From the NCBI GenBank assembly GCA_022772675.1, contig JALEZW010000024.1, forward strand, positions 1 to 64,000: DNA of 64,000 nt. Direction: 5' to 3'. The DNA comes from Agathobacter sp. Its GTDB lineage: Bacteria > Bacillota > Clostridia > Lachnospirales > Lachnospiraceae. A program made the position numbers and the translations under genes. Numbering within the stretch: position 1 is the stretch's first letter; the number at the start of each line of letters is the position of its first letter. Of the stretch, positions 33,306 to 43,455 are shown piece by piece. The notes below the pieces were generated by a model. That model did no database searches, was not told where the DNA came from, and was given only the letters and a program-made list of their open reading frames with translations.

Positions 33306-34301
33306 TTATCCTACTCCGTACATATCATGGTTCACTTCCGCTGTATAGTAGTGGCTCATGGTATTCGGTGCATTGTAAAGTGCCGTGATCAGATATGCCT
33401 TGATATTGGCAATCTTTGTTGTATTCTTCTCCATGCAGCTGATCACATACTGCAGATGTCTGGAATTCAGCTTCAGAAACTTGTTTTTTACCAGACTGTA
33501 AGGATAATCCTCCCCTGCGATCCGGATGGTCTTCCGCGGCACGCACACTACATCGCAGATGATCTGGTAAAGTTCATCGTACAGCTCCCGGTCCCTCCAC
33601 TGCCTTCTCTCCATCATAACATCGTAATCAATATTCTCACGAATCAGCTGCATATATGTTTCTGCCTCATCTGCTGCATCCACCGGCTGATCCGATAGAA
33701 TGATAGAATCCGTCTCTTTCCGTTCTTTCTTGATGGTATTACTCGGGGGTAAAATTTCCACCGGTTCCCCTGCAGAAATTTCCCCGGTACCCCTGCTGTT
33801 TTTATACCCGTGTAAAATCTGCACCGGTGAAGCAGCTGCACCGGCACGTTCCACGGACTGGCTTATTTTCTGCACCTGTTCCGTTTTTCCGCCAGTACCA
33901 TTGCTGCACGGGTGTAATTTTTCCACCGGTTCCGAAACTGCACGGCTCCCTGAAACAAAATTCTTGACATAGATGATATTTGCCATTCCGGACCTCTGGA
34001 CCATCTCAATGAGTCCTATGGCTTGCAGCTCCCGCAGGAGCACACTCGCCGTCTTGTGGCTCACGTTCAGATCTTCCTCGATGTTGTTGAGGGAATACTT
34101 GATAAATACCCGGTTTTCTTCATCAAACCATCCCCGCTTTTGGGAAAGGGACATCCGGTCCAGCATCAGGCCATAGAGCAGTTTCGCATTGTTGGAGAGC
34201 CCGTTGAACCGGCTGTCTGTGATCAGTGCCTTCGGAAGTCTGTAAAAGGTAAACTGCTCTGCTTCTTTTCCATAATAAAAATCCAGTTCCAGCTTTTCCA
34301 T
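33306..34301 (-). CDS. repA: RepA_N-type replication initiator
   Basis: About 331 aa from the ATG that overlaps the parB stop (TGATG). Residues 1-110 are the RepA_N domain: a winged helix with FTFYRLPKALITDSRFNGLS, AKLLYGLMLDRMSLS and the recognition part IEEDLNVSHKTASVLLREL. The middle (about 115-195) is a repetitive linker that overlies DNA iterons (EPVEKLHP, SPVQILHG, EPVEILPP). The C-terminal part is a conserved helical domain of replication proteins. RepA_N initiators drive theta replication of plasmids and some integrative elements. Together with parAB it makes the element a potential autonomous replicon. Confidence 0.9.
   Translation of the reverse strand: MEKLELDFYYGKEAEQFTFYRLPKALITDSRFNGLSNNAKLLYGLMLDRMSLSQKRGWFDEENRVFIKYSLNNIEEDLNVSHKTASVLLRELQAIGLIEMVQRSGMANIIYVKNFVSGSRAVSEPVEKLHPCSNGTGGKTEQVQKISQSVERAGAAASPVQILHGYKNSRGTGEISAGEPVEILPPSNTIKKERKETDSIILSDQPVDAADEAETYMQLIRENIDYDVMMERRQWRDRELYDELYQIICDVVCVPRKTIRIAGEDYPYSLVKNKFLKLNSRHLQYVISCMEKNTTKIANIKAYLITALYNAPNTMSHYYTAEVNHDMYGVG
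33745..33935. repeat. Iteron-like repeats inside repA, candidate replication origin
   Basis: About six copies of a motif near TAAAATTTCCACCGGTTCC are seen at about 33750, 33773, 33812, 33863, 33880 and 33913, with 10-17 matches each. In RepA_N plasmids the origin is known to lie within the central part of rep, which is exactly where these repeats are. Confidence 0.6.
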
Positions 34302-35197
34302 CAGTCTCTTCCCCCTTTCGCTTTCCATTCATCCAGAAGCTTTACAATGACATCCTCGATATCCTTGTTGGACATATCCGGCCCGAAATAGGAATCCAGC
34401 CGGTTCTGGCTGAACACCACCTTCCGTACCGGCGGCTTCTTCCGGCTTAAGTTTTCCCGCAGCCACGATTCACTGAACAGTCCGTCTTTTGCGGCTTTTT
34501 TGATTCCTGCCGACTGTTCCATGCTGACCATGATCCCCATGTCCTCCATCACACGAAGAACCGTCTCCTGCTTATCTGTGGAAAGGAAGGAAAGATCCAC
34601 TCCCTGCGCGACGCCGAGCTTTTTCCGGTCGATAAGATCCAGCAGGCCATCACAAAGATTGGAAAGATAAATGAGCCTTTGAATGGTCTTTCTGCTCTCC
34701 CCTGCGGTCTCGCTCATTTCCTCCAGGGAGATGCCGCCGGCAACCCCCTGGTGTTTCATGGCATCATATTTCATACGGTAGGCCTTTGCCTTTTCGCTGA
34801 TGGAGATGTCCTCCCTCTGGATATTGGCATCCACCATGATGACGGTCGCCTCATCGTCATTGCAGTTTTTGACCATGACCGGCATGGAAGAAAGGCCTGC
34901 CAGTGCAGCCGCATGGTGTCTGCGGTGCCCGGAGATCAGCTCATATCCTCCCTGTTCCCGTTCCCTTGCCATGGCAGGTACAAGAATTCCGTACTGCTTT
35001 ACGCTTTCCACCATCTCCTCCATTTTTTCATCATCACAGACCTTAAACGGATGGTTCCTGAAGGGGTGCAGCTCGGAAAGAGCCACATCCTTAACCTGCC
35101 CGTCAGGAGCTGCAGGCCCCGCCGGATCGTCCATTGTCCCAAACATATCATCATAGGATGCCAGCTTAATCTTATCTCCAAGATTTCTTTTACTCAT
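34301..35197 (-). CDS. parB: ParB-family partition protein
   Basis: A 298-aa protein. The N-terminal nuclease-like domain has LHPFRNHPFKVC, YGILVPAMAREREQGGYELISGHRR and the R-box GHRRHHAA; a helix-turn-helix follows (GISLEEMSETAGESRKTIQR). The C-terminal part is the dimerisation region. ParB proteins bind parS and, with CTP, slide on DNA; the partner ParA is encoded immediately upstream with an eight-base overlap. Confidence 0.92.
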   Translation of the reverse strand: MSKRNLGDKIKLASYDDMFGTMDDPAGPAAPDGQVKDVALSELHPFRNHPFKVCDDEKMEEMVESVKQYGILVPAMAREREQGGYELISGHRRHHAAALAGLSSMPVMVKNCNDDEATVIMVDANIQREDISISEKAKAYRMKYDAMKHQGVAGGISLEEMSETAGESRKTIQRLIYLSNLCDGLLDLIDRKKLGVAQGVDLSFLSTDKQETVLRVMEDMGIMVSMEQSAGIKKAAKDGLFSESWLRENLSRKKPPVRKVVFSQNRLDSYFGPDMSNKDIEDVIVKLLDEWKAKGGRD

Positions 35198-35972
35198 GGC
35201 TTACGACCTCCTTTGTCAATGCTTCGTAGGCAGCGGCTGCTTTTCCTTTAGGATCATGCCTGTAGATGCTGACTCCCTCCGCCGGTGTCTCCGCCGCACG
35301 CACGGACATCGGGATCACATTTTCAAAGATGTGGATGCTTGAACCGTACACCTGGTACAGCACCTCTGTAATCTCATTTGCATAGTTGGTTCGGTAATCC
35401 ACCATCGTCAGCAGGATTCCCATGATATGCAGCTTCGGGTTCATTTTTCTCTTCACACGGCTGATGGTCCTTAGAAGCTGTTCCAGACCCTTGATGGGAA
35501 GGTATGCCGCCTGCACCGGAATGATGATCTCATCCGCAGCCACCAAAGCATTCAGTGTGAGCTGCCCCAGGTTCGGGGAACAGTCCACAAGAATGTAGTC
35601 ATAACGCTTTCCGATCATCTCAATATATTCCCGCAGCACGGTCTCACTGCTCATGATCCCCACGAGGGATGTCTCCACCCCGGATAACTCGATGTTTGCC
35701 GGCATGAGGTCAACACCCTCCTCGTGGTGGAGGATGCCTGCATCCAGGTCAAAGGGCTCCTCATTCAGCACCCAGTCCATGATCTTTGCCAGCGTGGTCT
35801 CCAGCCGGTCCGGCTCCTGGTATCCCAGAGCCTCCGTGAGGGATCCCTGGGGATCATTGTCAATGACCAGCACCTTCTTTCCCATTCTTGCCAGCCCGAT
35901 GCCGAGATTTACTGTCGTGGTGGTCTTTGCCACGCCACCCTTCTGATTTGCACAAATGATTACCTTTCCCAT
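35190..35972 (-). CDS. parA: ParA-family partition ATPase
   Basis: A 260-aa ATPase starting MGKVIICANQKGGVAKTT; ATG 35972 is preferred over the longer frame because the deviant Walker A KGGVAKTT stands near the N-terminus as in all ParA proteins. Also visible are Walker A' DNDPQGSL and Walker B-like YILVDCSPNLG. It would move copies of the element on the nucleoid. Partition genes in an integrated element suggest a plasmid-like stage. Confidence 0.93.
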   Translation of the reverse strand: MGKVIICANQKGGVAKTTTTVNLGIGLARMGKKVLVIDNDPQGSLTEALGYQEPDRLETTLAKIMDWVLNEEPFDLDAGILHHEEGVDLMPANIELSGVETSLVGIMSSETVLREYIEMIGKRYDYILVDCSPNLGQLTLNALVAADEIIIPVQAAYLPIKGLEQLLRTISRVKRKMNPKLHIMGILLTMVDYRTNYANEITEVLYQVYGSSIHIFENVIPMSVRAAETPAEGVSIYRHDPKGKAAAAYEALTKEVVSHE

Positions 35973-35988
35973 TTTTGTCCCCTGCCTC

Positions 35989-36450
35989 CTAATCTTTATC
36001 ATAGATGAGATCCTCCATATCCACATAAAAGCAGTATTCCGGATACCGGAGCTTCACTGCCTCCCAGAAATATCTGGCGTAGCCGCTGCAGAACAGCTCC
36101 TCAACGGTATACTGGCAGCATTCCGTCAGCTGGTCCTCACTGTCCTTATAATCATCCACACTTGGAACCCCGTTGCAGTAAAGATTAAAGGCCATCCGGA
36201 TGATCTTCACGGTTCCGCTGGTGTTCCATCCCTTCTGCAGGCACTCTGTCCGTACACATCCCGTCTTAAAATCATAGATTTCCTCTGCATGGTTCCTTGT
36301 ATCCTCACTCAGTCCAAGACAGTAGACCAGGGCCTTATGATATTCATCCTGGTACCGGCATCCTGGCAGCCATTTCTCGTAAAATTCCCGGTGGCTTTCG
36401 TTCTTAAATACTATCTTTCTTTTTCCTGCACTTGTCGCTGTGTTCTCCAT
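35989..36450 (-). CDS. DUF6075-family protein
   Basis: A 153-aa protein with FYEKWLPGCRYQDEYHKALVY in the N-terminal half and many Cys and Tyr residues, the pattern of DUF6075 proteins that accompany ParA/ParB in clostridial integrative elements. Function unknown. It is the last gene of the element on this side and probably first in the parAB-repA transcript; ATG at 36450 follows AAAGGAG. Confidence 0.75.
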   Translation of the reverse strand: MENTATSAGKRKIVFKNESHREFYEKWLPGCRYQDEYHKALVYCLGLSEDTRNHAEEIYDFKTGCVRTECLQKGWNTSGTVKIIRMAFNLYCNGVPSVDDYKDSEDQLTECCQYTVEELFCSGYARYFWEAVKLRYPEYCFYVDMEDLIYDKD

Positions 36451-36514
36451 AAATCATTTTCTCCTTTCCAGACCCGTATCATTGCGGCTGACCATATCAC
36501 AAGTTTTGCATACG

Positions 36515-36559
36515 AAAAAGGACCTTCCTTCAGATCATATCTAAAGGAAAGTCCTTATT
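36515..36559 (-). terminator. Terminator downstream of lysS / upstream of the element
   Basis: The minus strand forms AAGGACTTTCCTTTAGAT / ATCTGAAGGAAGGTCCTT (two mismatches) followed by UUUUUCG. It would stop transcription coming from lysS before it enters the element. Confidence 0.75.
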
Positions 36560-36599
36560 TCTAAGTGAATCTTATCTTGTCAGATTTTCAATATATCCG

Positions 36600-36702
36600 T
36601 CAGTTGAGCTTATTTTTCTTTATCTCAAATTACGAAAATGGTGCACTAAATGGTGTACCTGAGGCTCCTGGAAAGGCTTGAAACCCGCATAAACACTGGG
36701 TT
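36600..36702. other. Probable right boundary of the element, att region
   Basis: Between the terminator and the lysS stop codon lies the near-direct repeat AATGGTGCACT / AATGGTGTACC (36636-36658), which could be an arm-type recombinase site. Element genes stop here and housekeeping genes begin. The core site may be at the lysS 3' end; it cannot be fixed without the left end. Confidence 0.35.
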
Positions 36703-38316
36703 TTACTTGTCCAACGACTTCATCGTCGGGAATAATAATACGTCTCTAATAGCAGCACTATCCGTAAGTAACATAACCAACCGGTCAATTCCATACCCGA
36801 TTCCACCCGTCGGCGGCATACCAATCTCCAGGGCATTCAGGAAATCTTCATCCGTATGCTCTGCCTCATCATCTCCGGCAGCAGCGTTGGCATCCTGTGC
36901 GGCAAAACGCTCTCTCTGGTCTATAGGGTCGTTGAGCTCGGAGTATGCGTTACACATCTCCCAGGTGTTGATGAAGAGCTCGAAGCGCTCTACCTTGCTC
37001 GGGTCGGACGGCTTCTTCTTGGTCAGCGGAGAAATCTCGATGGGGTGATCCATGATAAAGGTCGGCTGGATCAGTTCCTTCTCGCAGTACTCCTCGAAGA
37101 AGAGGTTAATGATATCGCCCTTCTTATGACGATCTTCATATTCAAGGTGATGCTCGTCCGCCAGCTTCTTGGCTGCGGCATCGTCCGGCACCTGATCGAA
37201 GTCGATTCCGGTATATTTCTTGATGGCATCGTTCATGGTCAAACGCTCGAATGGCTTGCCCAGGTCAATCTCGATGCCGTTGTAGGTGATCTTTGTACTT
37301 CCGCAGACTTTCTCTGCCAAATAACGGAACATGGATTCTGTAAGCTCCATCATTCCTTCATAGTCCGTATATGCCTGATAAAGTTCCATCAGGGTAAATT
37401 CCGGGTTGTGACGGGTATCCACACCCTCGTTACGGAATACGCGGCCGATCTCGAAGACACGCTCCAAGCCGCCCACGATCAGTCTCTTCAGGTAAAGCTC
37501 CAGAGAGATACGGAGTTTCACGTCCTCATCCAGTGCATTGTAATGGGTCTCGAATGGTCTTGCCGCAGCACCGCCTGCGTTTGAGACAAGCATTGGAGTC
37601 TCTACTTCCATGAAATCTCTTTCTGCAAGGAAATTACGGATCTCACGGAGAATCTGGGAACGCTTGATGAATACTTCCTTGCTCTCCGGATTCATGATCA
37701 GATCCACATATCTCTGGCGATAACGCATATCCGTATCGGTCAGTCCGTGGAATTTTTCCGGCAGAATCTGTAAAGACTTGCTGAGCAAGGTCATCTCTTC
37801 TGCATGAATGGAAATCTCTCCGGTCTTTGTACGGAATGCATAACCCTTCACGCCCCAGATATCACCGATATCGGATTTCTTAAAGGTCGCATAAAGCTCC
37901 TCGCCGATGGAATCCCTTGCCACGTAAATCTGGATGTTTCCCTTTAAGTCCTGTATGTTGGCAAAAGATGCTTTTCCCATGACACGCTTGAACATCATGC
38001 GTCCGGCAATGGATACATGAATCGGGTCAGCATCCATGATGCTTCTTCTCTCCTCGTAATCTTTCTTCTGTGCTTCTCTTGCCTCTGCCTCGTCCATCCC
38101 GTCGGTATTTAACGGTGCACGGCCCGCCAGAAGTTTCTCCTCATGTGCAGTATAAATTTCTTTCACATCGGAGGTGTGATGTGTTACATCATATTTTGTA
38201 ATCTGAAAAGGGTCCTTTCCTGCCGCCTGCAGATTTGCCAGCTTTTCACGGCGCACCTTTAAAAGCTGGTTGATATCCTGCTGACCACCCTGATTTGCGT
38301 TATTTTGTCCCGCCAT
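36703..38316 (-). CDS. lysS: Lysyl-tRNA synthetase, class II
   Basis: A 537-aa enzyme, slightly longer than most bacterial LysS owing to a Gln/Asn-rich N-terminus and an extended C-terminus. The anticodon-binding OB fold ([18 protein letters not shown]) is followed by the class II core with motif 2 [15 protein letters not shown] and motif 3 [14 protein letters not shown]. It charges tRNA-Lys. The gene is intact although it borders the mobile element. It lies 94 bp after greA, an order frequent in Clostridia, and is probably co-transcribed from the promoter at 38995. Confidence 0.97.
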   Translation of the reverse strand: MAGQNNANQGGQQDINQLLKVRREKLANLQAAGKDPFQITKYDVTHHTSDVKEIYTAHEEKLLAGRAPLNTDGMDEAEAREAQKKDYEERRSIMDADPIHVSIAGRMMFKRVMGKASFANIQDLKGNIQIYVARDSIGEELYATFKKSDIGDIWGVKGYAFRTKTGEISIHAEEMTLLSKSLQILPEKFHGLTDTDMRYRQRYVDLIMNPESKEVFIKRSQILREIRNFLAERDFMEVETPMLVSNAGGAAARPFETHYNALDEDVKLRISLELYLKRLIVGGLERVFEIGRVFRNEGVDTRHNPEFTLMELYQAYTDYEGMMELTESMFRYLAEKVCGSTKITYNGIEIDLGKPFERLTMNDAIKKYTGIDFDQVPDDAAAKKLADEHHLEYEDRHKKGDIINLFFEEYCEKELIQPTFIMDHPIEISPLTKKKPSDPSKVERFELFINTWEMCNAYSELNDPIDQRERFAAQDANAAAGDDEAEHTDEDFLNALEIGMPPTGGIGYGIDRLVMLLTDSAAIRDVLLFPTMKSLDK

Positions 38317-38409
38317 TTTCTATTCCTCTCTTTATCGAACATCAGCCCATGTATAATTTGCTTTCTGCAAATGAGCTGATGACCGTGGTACATCCTTCAT
38401 ATGCCACAA

Positions 38410-38895
38410 TTAGTCTACCTGTGAACGCTGGATTTCAAGCACCTTGTACTCTAACTCTCCCGCCTGTGTCTCTACTTTTACCACGTCACCGACCTTTTTA
38501 CCAAGAAGCGCATGACCAACCGGTGACTCATTGCTGATTTTGCCTTTTAAGCTGTTTGCCTCTGTGGAACCAACGATCTTGTACTCCAGTTCTTCGTTGA
38601 ATTCGCAGTCGAGAATTTTTACCAGACAGCCGATGCTGATTTTCTCCAGATCGACTTCCTCCTCCACAACCACCTCGGCGTTCTTTAAAATTTTCTCGAT
38701 TTCCTCGATACGGGCCTCGATATCCCGCTGCTCGTCCTTTGCTGCATCATACTCTGCGTTCTCGGACAAATCTCCCTGCTCACGGGCCTCTTTGATCTTC
38801 TGCGCAATTTCGCGACGTTTGTTGACTTTCAGGTCCTGCAGCTCATCTTCCAGTTTTTTCAGACCTTCATAGGTCAAAATATTTTTCTTATCCAT
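38410..38895 (-). CDS. greA: Transcription elongation factor GreA
   Basis: A 161-aa protein with the N-terminal coiled coil ([32 protein letters not shown] region, including the acidic tip residues) and the C-terminal FKBP-like domain ending [13 protein letters not shown]. GreA enters the secondary channel of RNA polymerase and promotes cleavage of backtracked RNA. It is first in the greA-lysS pair. Confidence 0.97.
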   Translation of the reverse strand: MDKKNILTYEGLKKLEDELQDLKVNKRREIAQKIKEAREQGDLSENAEYDAAKDEQRDIEARIEEIEKILKNAEVVVEEEVDLEKISIGCLVKILDCEFNEELEYKIVGSTEANSLKGKISNESPVGHALLGKKVGDVVKVETQAGELEYKVLEIQRSQVD

Positions 38896-38994
38896 TTTCT
38901 TTACCCCGATTTCTATATATTTTGTTTATTCGTCTCATTCCCGATGGGCAATAAGAACGAAATAGAATCGCAAACCTTCTTAAATAACTAAGGT

Positions 38995-39023
38995 ATTATA
39001 TCGAATTGCCCACATAATGTCAA
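38995..39023 (-). promoter_or_regulatory. SigA promoter of greA-lysS
   Basis: Perfect TTGACA (39018-39023) and TATAAT (38995-39000) with a 17-bp spacer on the minus strand, about 100 bp before greA. Confidence 0.88.
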
Positions 39024-39119
39024 GATTTCCGGACAGTTTCTCCTTTGTACATAATAGTCATGGTTACTGATCTGTTCCCGCTGCACGTGATTGGAGGCGA
39101 TGTGTGAATAATACCGTAA

Positions 39120-40088
39120 TTATTTATCTGCCTCTGTCAAAAGTTCCTCCAGTTCCTCATAGCTCTCCACCTCATTGATTTTCACACGAAGCTGGGATGA
39201 ATGCGGATATCCTGCCGTGTACCAGGCGGCATGCTTACGTATTTCCCGGATTCCAATATAGTCACCCTTGAAATCCATGAGCATGCGTGCGTGCCTTAAG
39301 ATCATCTGCGTTACCTCAGCAAATGACGGTTTTTCCAAATGCTCCCCCGTCTCAAAGTAGTGGAGGATCTGCCTGAAAATCCACGGATTTCCCTGAGCCC
39401 CCCGTGCGATCATAAATCCGTCACAGCCGGTCTGTTCCTTCATTGCAGTTACATCCTCAGGGGTCAATAAATCCCCGTTTCCGATAACCGGAATGGAGAC
39501 TGCCTCCTTTACCTGGCGGATAATATCCCAGTCCGCTTTGCCTGCATAATACTGCTCCCTGGTACGTCCGTGAACGGCAATTGCAGCAGCACCTGCGTCC
39601 TCTGCGATTTTTGCCATCTCTACAGCATTGACATGATCATCATCAAAGCCTTTGCGGATTTTGACAGTCACAGGTTTTTGAACGGCATTGACGGTTTTTT
39701 TAATGATTTCTCCCGCCAGTTTCGGGTTCTTCATAAGTGCCGAACCCTCACCATTATTTACGATTTTGGGAACCGGGCAGCCCATGTTAATATCCAGGAT
39801 ATCAAAGGGTCTGTCCTCAATCTGATGGGCGATTCCCGCTACGATATCCGGATCTGAGCCGAACAGCTGCAGGGAGACCGGATTTTCCCGGGGATCGATG
39901 GTCAGGAGTTCTTTCGTATTTTTGTTCTTATAGAGGATTGCCTTGGCACTTACCATTTCCATGCATAAAAGCCCAGCCCCCTGTTCTTTGCACAGCAAGC
40001 GAAATGGCAGGTCCGTTACGCCTGCCATGGGAGCCAGTATTAAATTGTTTGGCAGTGTCACACTGCCTATCTGTAATGGTTTGATCAT
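39120..40088 (-). CDS. dusB: tRNA-dihydrouridine synthase DusB
   Basis: A 322-aa flavoenzyme. The TIM barrel starts with LAPMAGVTDLPFR, has the FMN/tRNA segment DINMGCPVPKIV, the catalytic Cys in NMGCP, and the strand IAVHGRTREQYY. It reduces specific uridines in tRNA. It follows coaX by two bases, so it is the last gene of the argF-birA-DUF6145-coaX-dusB series. Confidence 0.95.
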   Translation of the reverse strand: MIKPLQIGSVTLPNNLILAPMAGVTDLPFRLLCKEQGAGLLCMEMVSAKAILYKNKNTKELLTIDPRENPVSLQLFGSDPDIVAGIAHQIEDRPFDILDINMGCPVPKIVNNGEGSALMKNPKLAGEIIKKTVNAVQKPVTVKIRKGFDDDHVNAVEMAKIAEDAGAAAIAVHGRTREQYYAGKADWDIIRQVKEAVSIPVIGNGDLLTPEDVTAMKEQTGCDGFMIARGAQGNPWIFRQILHYFETGEHLEKPSFAEVTQMILRHARMLMDFKGDYIGIREIRKHAAWYTAGYPHSSQLRVKINEVESYEELEELLTEADK

Positions 40089-40090
40089 AA

Positions 40091-40870
40091 CTATTTTATT
40101 TTCCGATTCTGTTTTTTATACACGCGGTAAATACCTTTTAGTGTCAAATTCGGATCATAGACATCAATGGCATTGGTCTCATTCGCAATGGTTCGGCCTA
40201 ATCCGCCGGTTACGACTGTTTTGATATTGTCCAGCCCCACTTCTTCTTTTACACGGCTGATCAAATATTCTGTCTGACCAATCTGACCGTAAATTAAGCC
40301 TGACTGCATACTGGTGATGGTGTCTTTTCCCAGTACGGTGTCCGGTTTTTTGATTTCAATTTCCGGGAGTTTTGCCGCATCCTCCCAGAGTGCCTTTGCG
40401 GAAATGCGGATTCCGGGAGCGGTGATTCCTCCCAGAAATGCGCCGTTTTCGTCCACAAAATCATAGGTTGTTGCCGTTCCAAAATCGATAACGATAACCG
40501 GACCTCCGTATATTTCATAGGCACCCACAGCATCCACAATTCGGTCGGCTCCGATCTGCTGCGGATTGGGTGTCACGATGCGGATACCCGTTTTGATTCC
40601 GGCCTCCACTACAATCGGTGTGATATGAAAATATTTGATCAAGGCTCCGCGCAGAGAGTGCATGACATTTGGAACAACGGAACAGATAATGGCATCCTCG
40701 ATTTCCGATGGGTGAATATCGTTCTGCTCCAGCAGATTGGACAGGAGCATCCCGTATTCGTCTGAAGTTCGCGGCATTTTGGTTGTAATACGAAAATTAG
40801 CCGCAATAACATCTCCCCGGAAAATTCCGCAGGTAATATTGGTATTTCCCACATCTATTGTCAGTATCAT
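40091..40870 (-). CDS. coaX: Type III pantothenate kinase
   Basis: A 259-aa kinase with the phosphate motif DVGNTNI at the N-terminus, [13 protein letters not shown] in the middle, DFGTATTYD and the end segment [10 protein letters not shown]. CoaX makes 4'-phosphopantothenate, the first step to coenzyme A, and is insensitive to feedback by CoA. It lies between a DUF6145-like gene and dusB. Confidence 0.95.
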   Translation of the reverse strand: MILTIDVGNTNITCGIFRGDVIAANFRITTKMPRTSDEYGMLLSNLLEQNDIHPSEIEDAIICSVVPNVMHSLRGALIKYFHITPIVVEAGIKTGIRIVTPNPQQIGADRIVDAVGAYEIYGGPVIVIDFGTATTYDFVDENGAFLGGITAPGIRISAKALWEDAAKLPEIEIKKPDTVLGKDTITSMQSGLIYGQIGQTEYLISRVKEEVGLDNIKTVVTGGLGRTIANETNAIDVYDPNLTLKGIYRVYKKQNRKIK

Positions 40871-40903
40871 ATTCTGTTCTCCTTTTTGTCTGTTCTCTCT
40901 TTT

Positions 40904-41248
40904 TTACTCATTTTCTTCCCAGCCCTCGCCCAGGAAAAGAACCCGGTAATAGGTTTCCAGTGCCTCTAGCAGTTCCCGTTTGGTATTCCGGTACTGCTTA
41001 ATTTTCAGCACACTTCCAATCTCGTCATAGCAGAGGTCCCCTTCCTTGCAGCTTGTCCGGAACTGGAGATTTCCCTCCTCGTCAAAAACAAGCTCTAAGA
41101 TTCCGCCAATATCCTCTGTGTACAGCACACACATAATCTTCAGTTCCTCACGGATGGACTGCGGGAGTCCCTGGAAATTTTCATTCAGATAAAATTTTTT
41201 CTGATATGCGTTGGATACACATAATACTACTTCTTTTTCGTCAGACAT
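40904..41248 (-). CDS. DUF6145-like protein
   Basis: A 114-aa protein with N-terminal VVLCVSNAYQKKFYLN and a beta-rich middle part (GGILELVFDEEGNLQF). It resembles a small family conserved in Lachnospiraceae next to birA and coaX; no function is known. It overlaps the birA end by eight bases. Confidence 0.7.
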   Translation of the reverse strand: MSDEKEVVLCVSNAYQKKFYLNENFQGLPQSIREELKIMCVLYTEDIGGILELVFDEEGNLQFRTSCKEGDLCYDEIGSVLKIKQYRNTKRELLEALETYYRVLFLGEGWEENE

Positions 41249-42218
41249 ATCCGTATATTCCTCTCACAGAGACCTCACCGGAAGATACCATTTTTCTTGA
41301 TTCCCAGGTATCTACGATGAGTTCTCCCCTATTTGTAATTCCCATTGCCTTTCCTTCAAAAGGTTCCTTCGGATCCAGCACGCGAACCTGCCGGCCCATA
41401 TTGACCAGCAGACTGTTGTATTCGTTCTGCAGCCCTGTCAAATCCTCCGTCTGCAGGTAAGAAGCATAGGTCCGTTCAAATTCTTCCAGAAAGGCTTCTA
41501 TTAAATCTGCACGGTGAAACCGTTTCCCACATTCCATCAGAAGCGAGCTGGCGCGGTCTGCCAATTCCTCCGGAAAACTTTCATTATGCACATTGATTCC
41601 GATTCCGATTACAATGTGGTTAATATAATCAAACTGTGCGCTCATTTCCGTCAAAATGCCACAGATCTTCTTCCCATTAATCACCACATCATTTGGCCAT
41701 TTAATGAGTGCCTGTGCATCCGTCACACGGTGTATGGCATTTGCCGTTGCAATAGCCGCAACCAGTGTGAGCATGGAGGCATTATTGGGATTGATATCCG
41801 GTTTTAACAACAGGGTCATATAAATTCCGGTTCCTGGAAGGGAATCCCATGACCGGCCTCTCCTCCCTTTTCCCGCTGTCTGCTGATCTGCCACAACAAA
41901 GGTTCCTGTGGGGTGTCCATCTTCCGCCAATTCCTTTGCCTTTGTATTTGTGGAGTCGATACAGTCAAAATAATAAGTCTCACAGCCTGCCCACTCTGTC
42001 TGCCTGATGCTGGACAGTTCTGTCTCATCCATACGGTCCGGAACCGATAATAGATGGTAACCCCGGTTCTGTGCCGCTTCAATTTCGTATCCTGCTTCCT
42101 TCAGCTGGTTGATTGCTTTCCACACTGCAGTACGGGATACGCCGAATTTGTTGCAAAGCTCCTGCCCGGACACGTATCCGTCCGTTTCCCGGAGCAGCCT
42201 TAGAATTTCTGCTTTCAT
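41241..42218 (-). CDS. birA: Biotin operon repressor / biotin-protein ligase
   Basis: A 325-aa bifunctional protein. Residues 1-60 form a winged helix (LCNKFGVSRTAVWKAINQLK). The ligase domain carries the biotinyl-AMP loop GKGRRGRSWDS and KWPNDVVINGKKICGILTE; the SH3-like end follows. It attaches biotin to carboxylases and represses biotin genes. Located between argF and the DUF6145-like gene. Confidence 0.96.
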   Translation of the reverse strand: MKAEILRLLRETDGYVSGQELCNKFGVSRTAVWKAINQLKEAGYEIEAAQNRGYHLLSVPDRMDETELSSIRQTEWAGCETYYFDCIDSTNTKAKELAEDGHPTGTFVVADQQTAGKGRRGRSWDSLPGTGIYMTLLLKPDINPNNASMLTLVAAIATANAIHRVTDAQALIKWPNDVVINGKKICGILTEMSAQFDYINHIVIGIGINVHNESFPEELADRASSLLMECGKRFHRADLIEAFLEEFERTYASYLQTEDLTGLQNEYNSLLVNMGRQVRVLDPKEPFEGKAMGITNRGELIVDTWESRKMVSSGEVSVRGIYGYV

Positions 42219-42239
42219 ATCATCATTTCCTGTTTGGTA

Positions 42240-43229
42240 CTAATCAGATAATGTTGCCTTCATAACTGCTTTAATGGAGTGCATACGGTTTTCTGCCTCA
42301 TCGAAGACAACGGAACGGCTGCCTTCAAATACTTCATCGGTTACTTCCAGCTCAGAAAGGCCGAACTTCTCGTAAACCTGTTTTCCAATGGTGGTCTTAA
42401 GGTCATGGAATGCCGGCAGGCAGTGCATGAAAATGGCAGAGTCTTTGGCATTCTCAAAGGCCTTTTCATTTACCTGATATGGCTTTAAATCGTTGATACG
42501 CTCTGCCCAGACTTCTTCAGGCTCACCCATGGATACCCAGACATCCGTATAGATCACGTCCGCATCCTTTGTTGCAGCCGCCACATTATCGGTCAATGTA
42601 ATGGTTGCTCCTGTTGCAGATGCTACATCTACACAGTAATCCACCAGCTTTTTGTCAGGATAGTATTTCGGATTGGTACATGCCACAAAGTTCATTCCAA
42701 GCTTTGCACAAGTAACCATGAGAGAATTGCCCATGTTGTAGCGGGCATCACCCATATATACAAATTTAACCCCCTTCAGGTGTCCCAGATGTTCCCTGAT
42801 GGTAAGCATATCTGCAATCATCTGTGTCGGGTGGGACTCGTTGGTCAGACCGTTCCAGACCGGCACTCCGGCATACTTTGCCAATTCCTCTACAATGTCC
42901 TGCCCATAACCCCGGTACTCGATTCCATCAAACATTCTTCCAAGTACCCGCGCAGTGTCCGCTATGCTCTCTTTTTTCCCAATCTGGGAACCGCTCGGGT
43001 CCAGATAAGTAACATGCATTCCGAGATCGTGTGCTGCCACTTCGAAAGAGCATCGGGTTCTCGTACTTGTTTTTTCAAAAATCAATGCGATATTTTTTCC
43101 TACCAGACTGTCATGAATAATTCCCTGGTGTTTCTTTTCCTTCAGTTCAGCAGACAGATCCACAAGATAAAGAATCTCCTCCGGTGTGAAATCCATCATT
43201 TTCAAAAAATTACGTCCCTTTAATGTCAT
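42240..43229 (-). CDS. argF: Ornithine carbamoyltransferase
   Basis: A 329-aa enzyme of arginine synthesis (or of the arginine deiminase route in reverse). Visible are the carbamoyl-phosphate motif STRTRCSFE, the region [12 protein letters not shown] and the ornithine loop [11 protein letters not shown] at 43229 follows AAGGAGGAAG. Upstream lies a weak promoter-like TTGTAA, 17 bp, TAAAAT. A catabolic role cannot be excluded, though arcA and arcC are not nearby. Confidence 0.95.
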   Translation of the reverse strand: MTLKGRNFLKMMDFTPEEILYLVDLSAELKEKKHQGIIHDSLVGKNIALIFEKTSTRTRCSFEVAAHDLGMHVTYLDPSGSQIGKKESIADTARVLGRMFDGIEYRGYGQDIVEELAKYAGVPVWNGLTNESHPTQMIADMLTIREHLGHLKGVKFVYMGDARYNMGNSLMVTCAKLGMNFVACTNPKYYPDKKLVDYCVDVASATGATITLTDNVAAATKDADVIYTDVWVSMGEPEEVWAERINDLKPYQVNEKAFENAKDSAIFMHCLPAFHDLKTTIGKQVYEKFGLSELEVTDEVFEGSRSVVFDEAENRMHSIKAVMKATLSD

Positions 43230-43340
43230 TGCTCTTCCTCCTTGTGTCTAACAATGAGCTTATTTTACTCCATTTGTCCAATGATTACAAGACATATTGT
43301 ATTAGGGAAAATACTGCACCAAATGATTCCGAAACCGATA

Positions 43341-43381
43341 TAAAAAAAGAGACGGAAGAAATCATTCTACACCATCTCTTT
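43341..43381 (-). terminator. Terminator of the cell-wall hydrolase gene
   Basis: Minus-strand arms AAAAGAGATGG and CCGTCTCTTTT with a loop of about 17 bases, followed by a run of U; it ends the 43456-44721 transcript before argF. Confidence 0.75.
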
Positions 43382-43455
43382 TATCTAAATCCTATAGAAA
43401 ATGTTTATTGATTTTATATCTCTTCAGAACCCTTAAAAATAGATACGATTATCTT

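Noticed and set aside
36630-36702. tRNA gene as the attachment site of the element
   Set aside because: No cloverleaf or CCA-type 3' end is visible; the neighbouring gene is lysS, not a tRNA.
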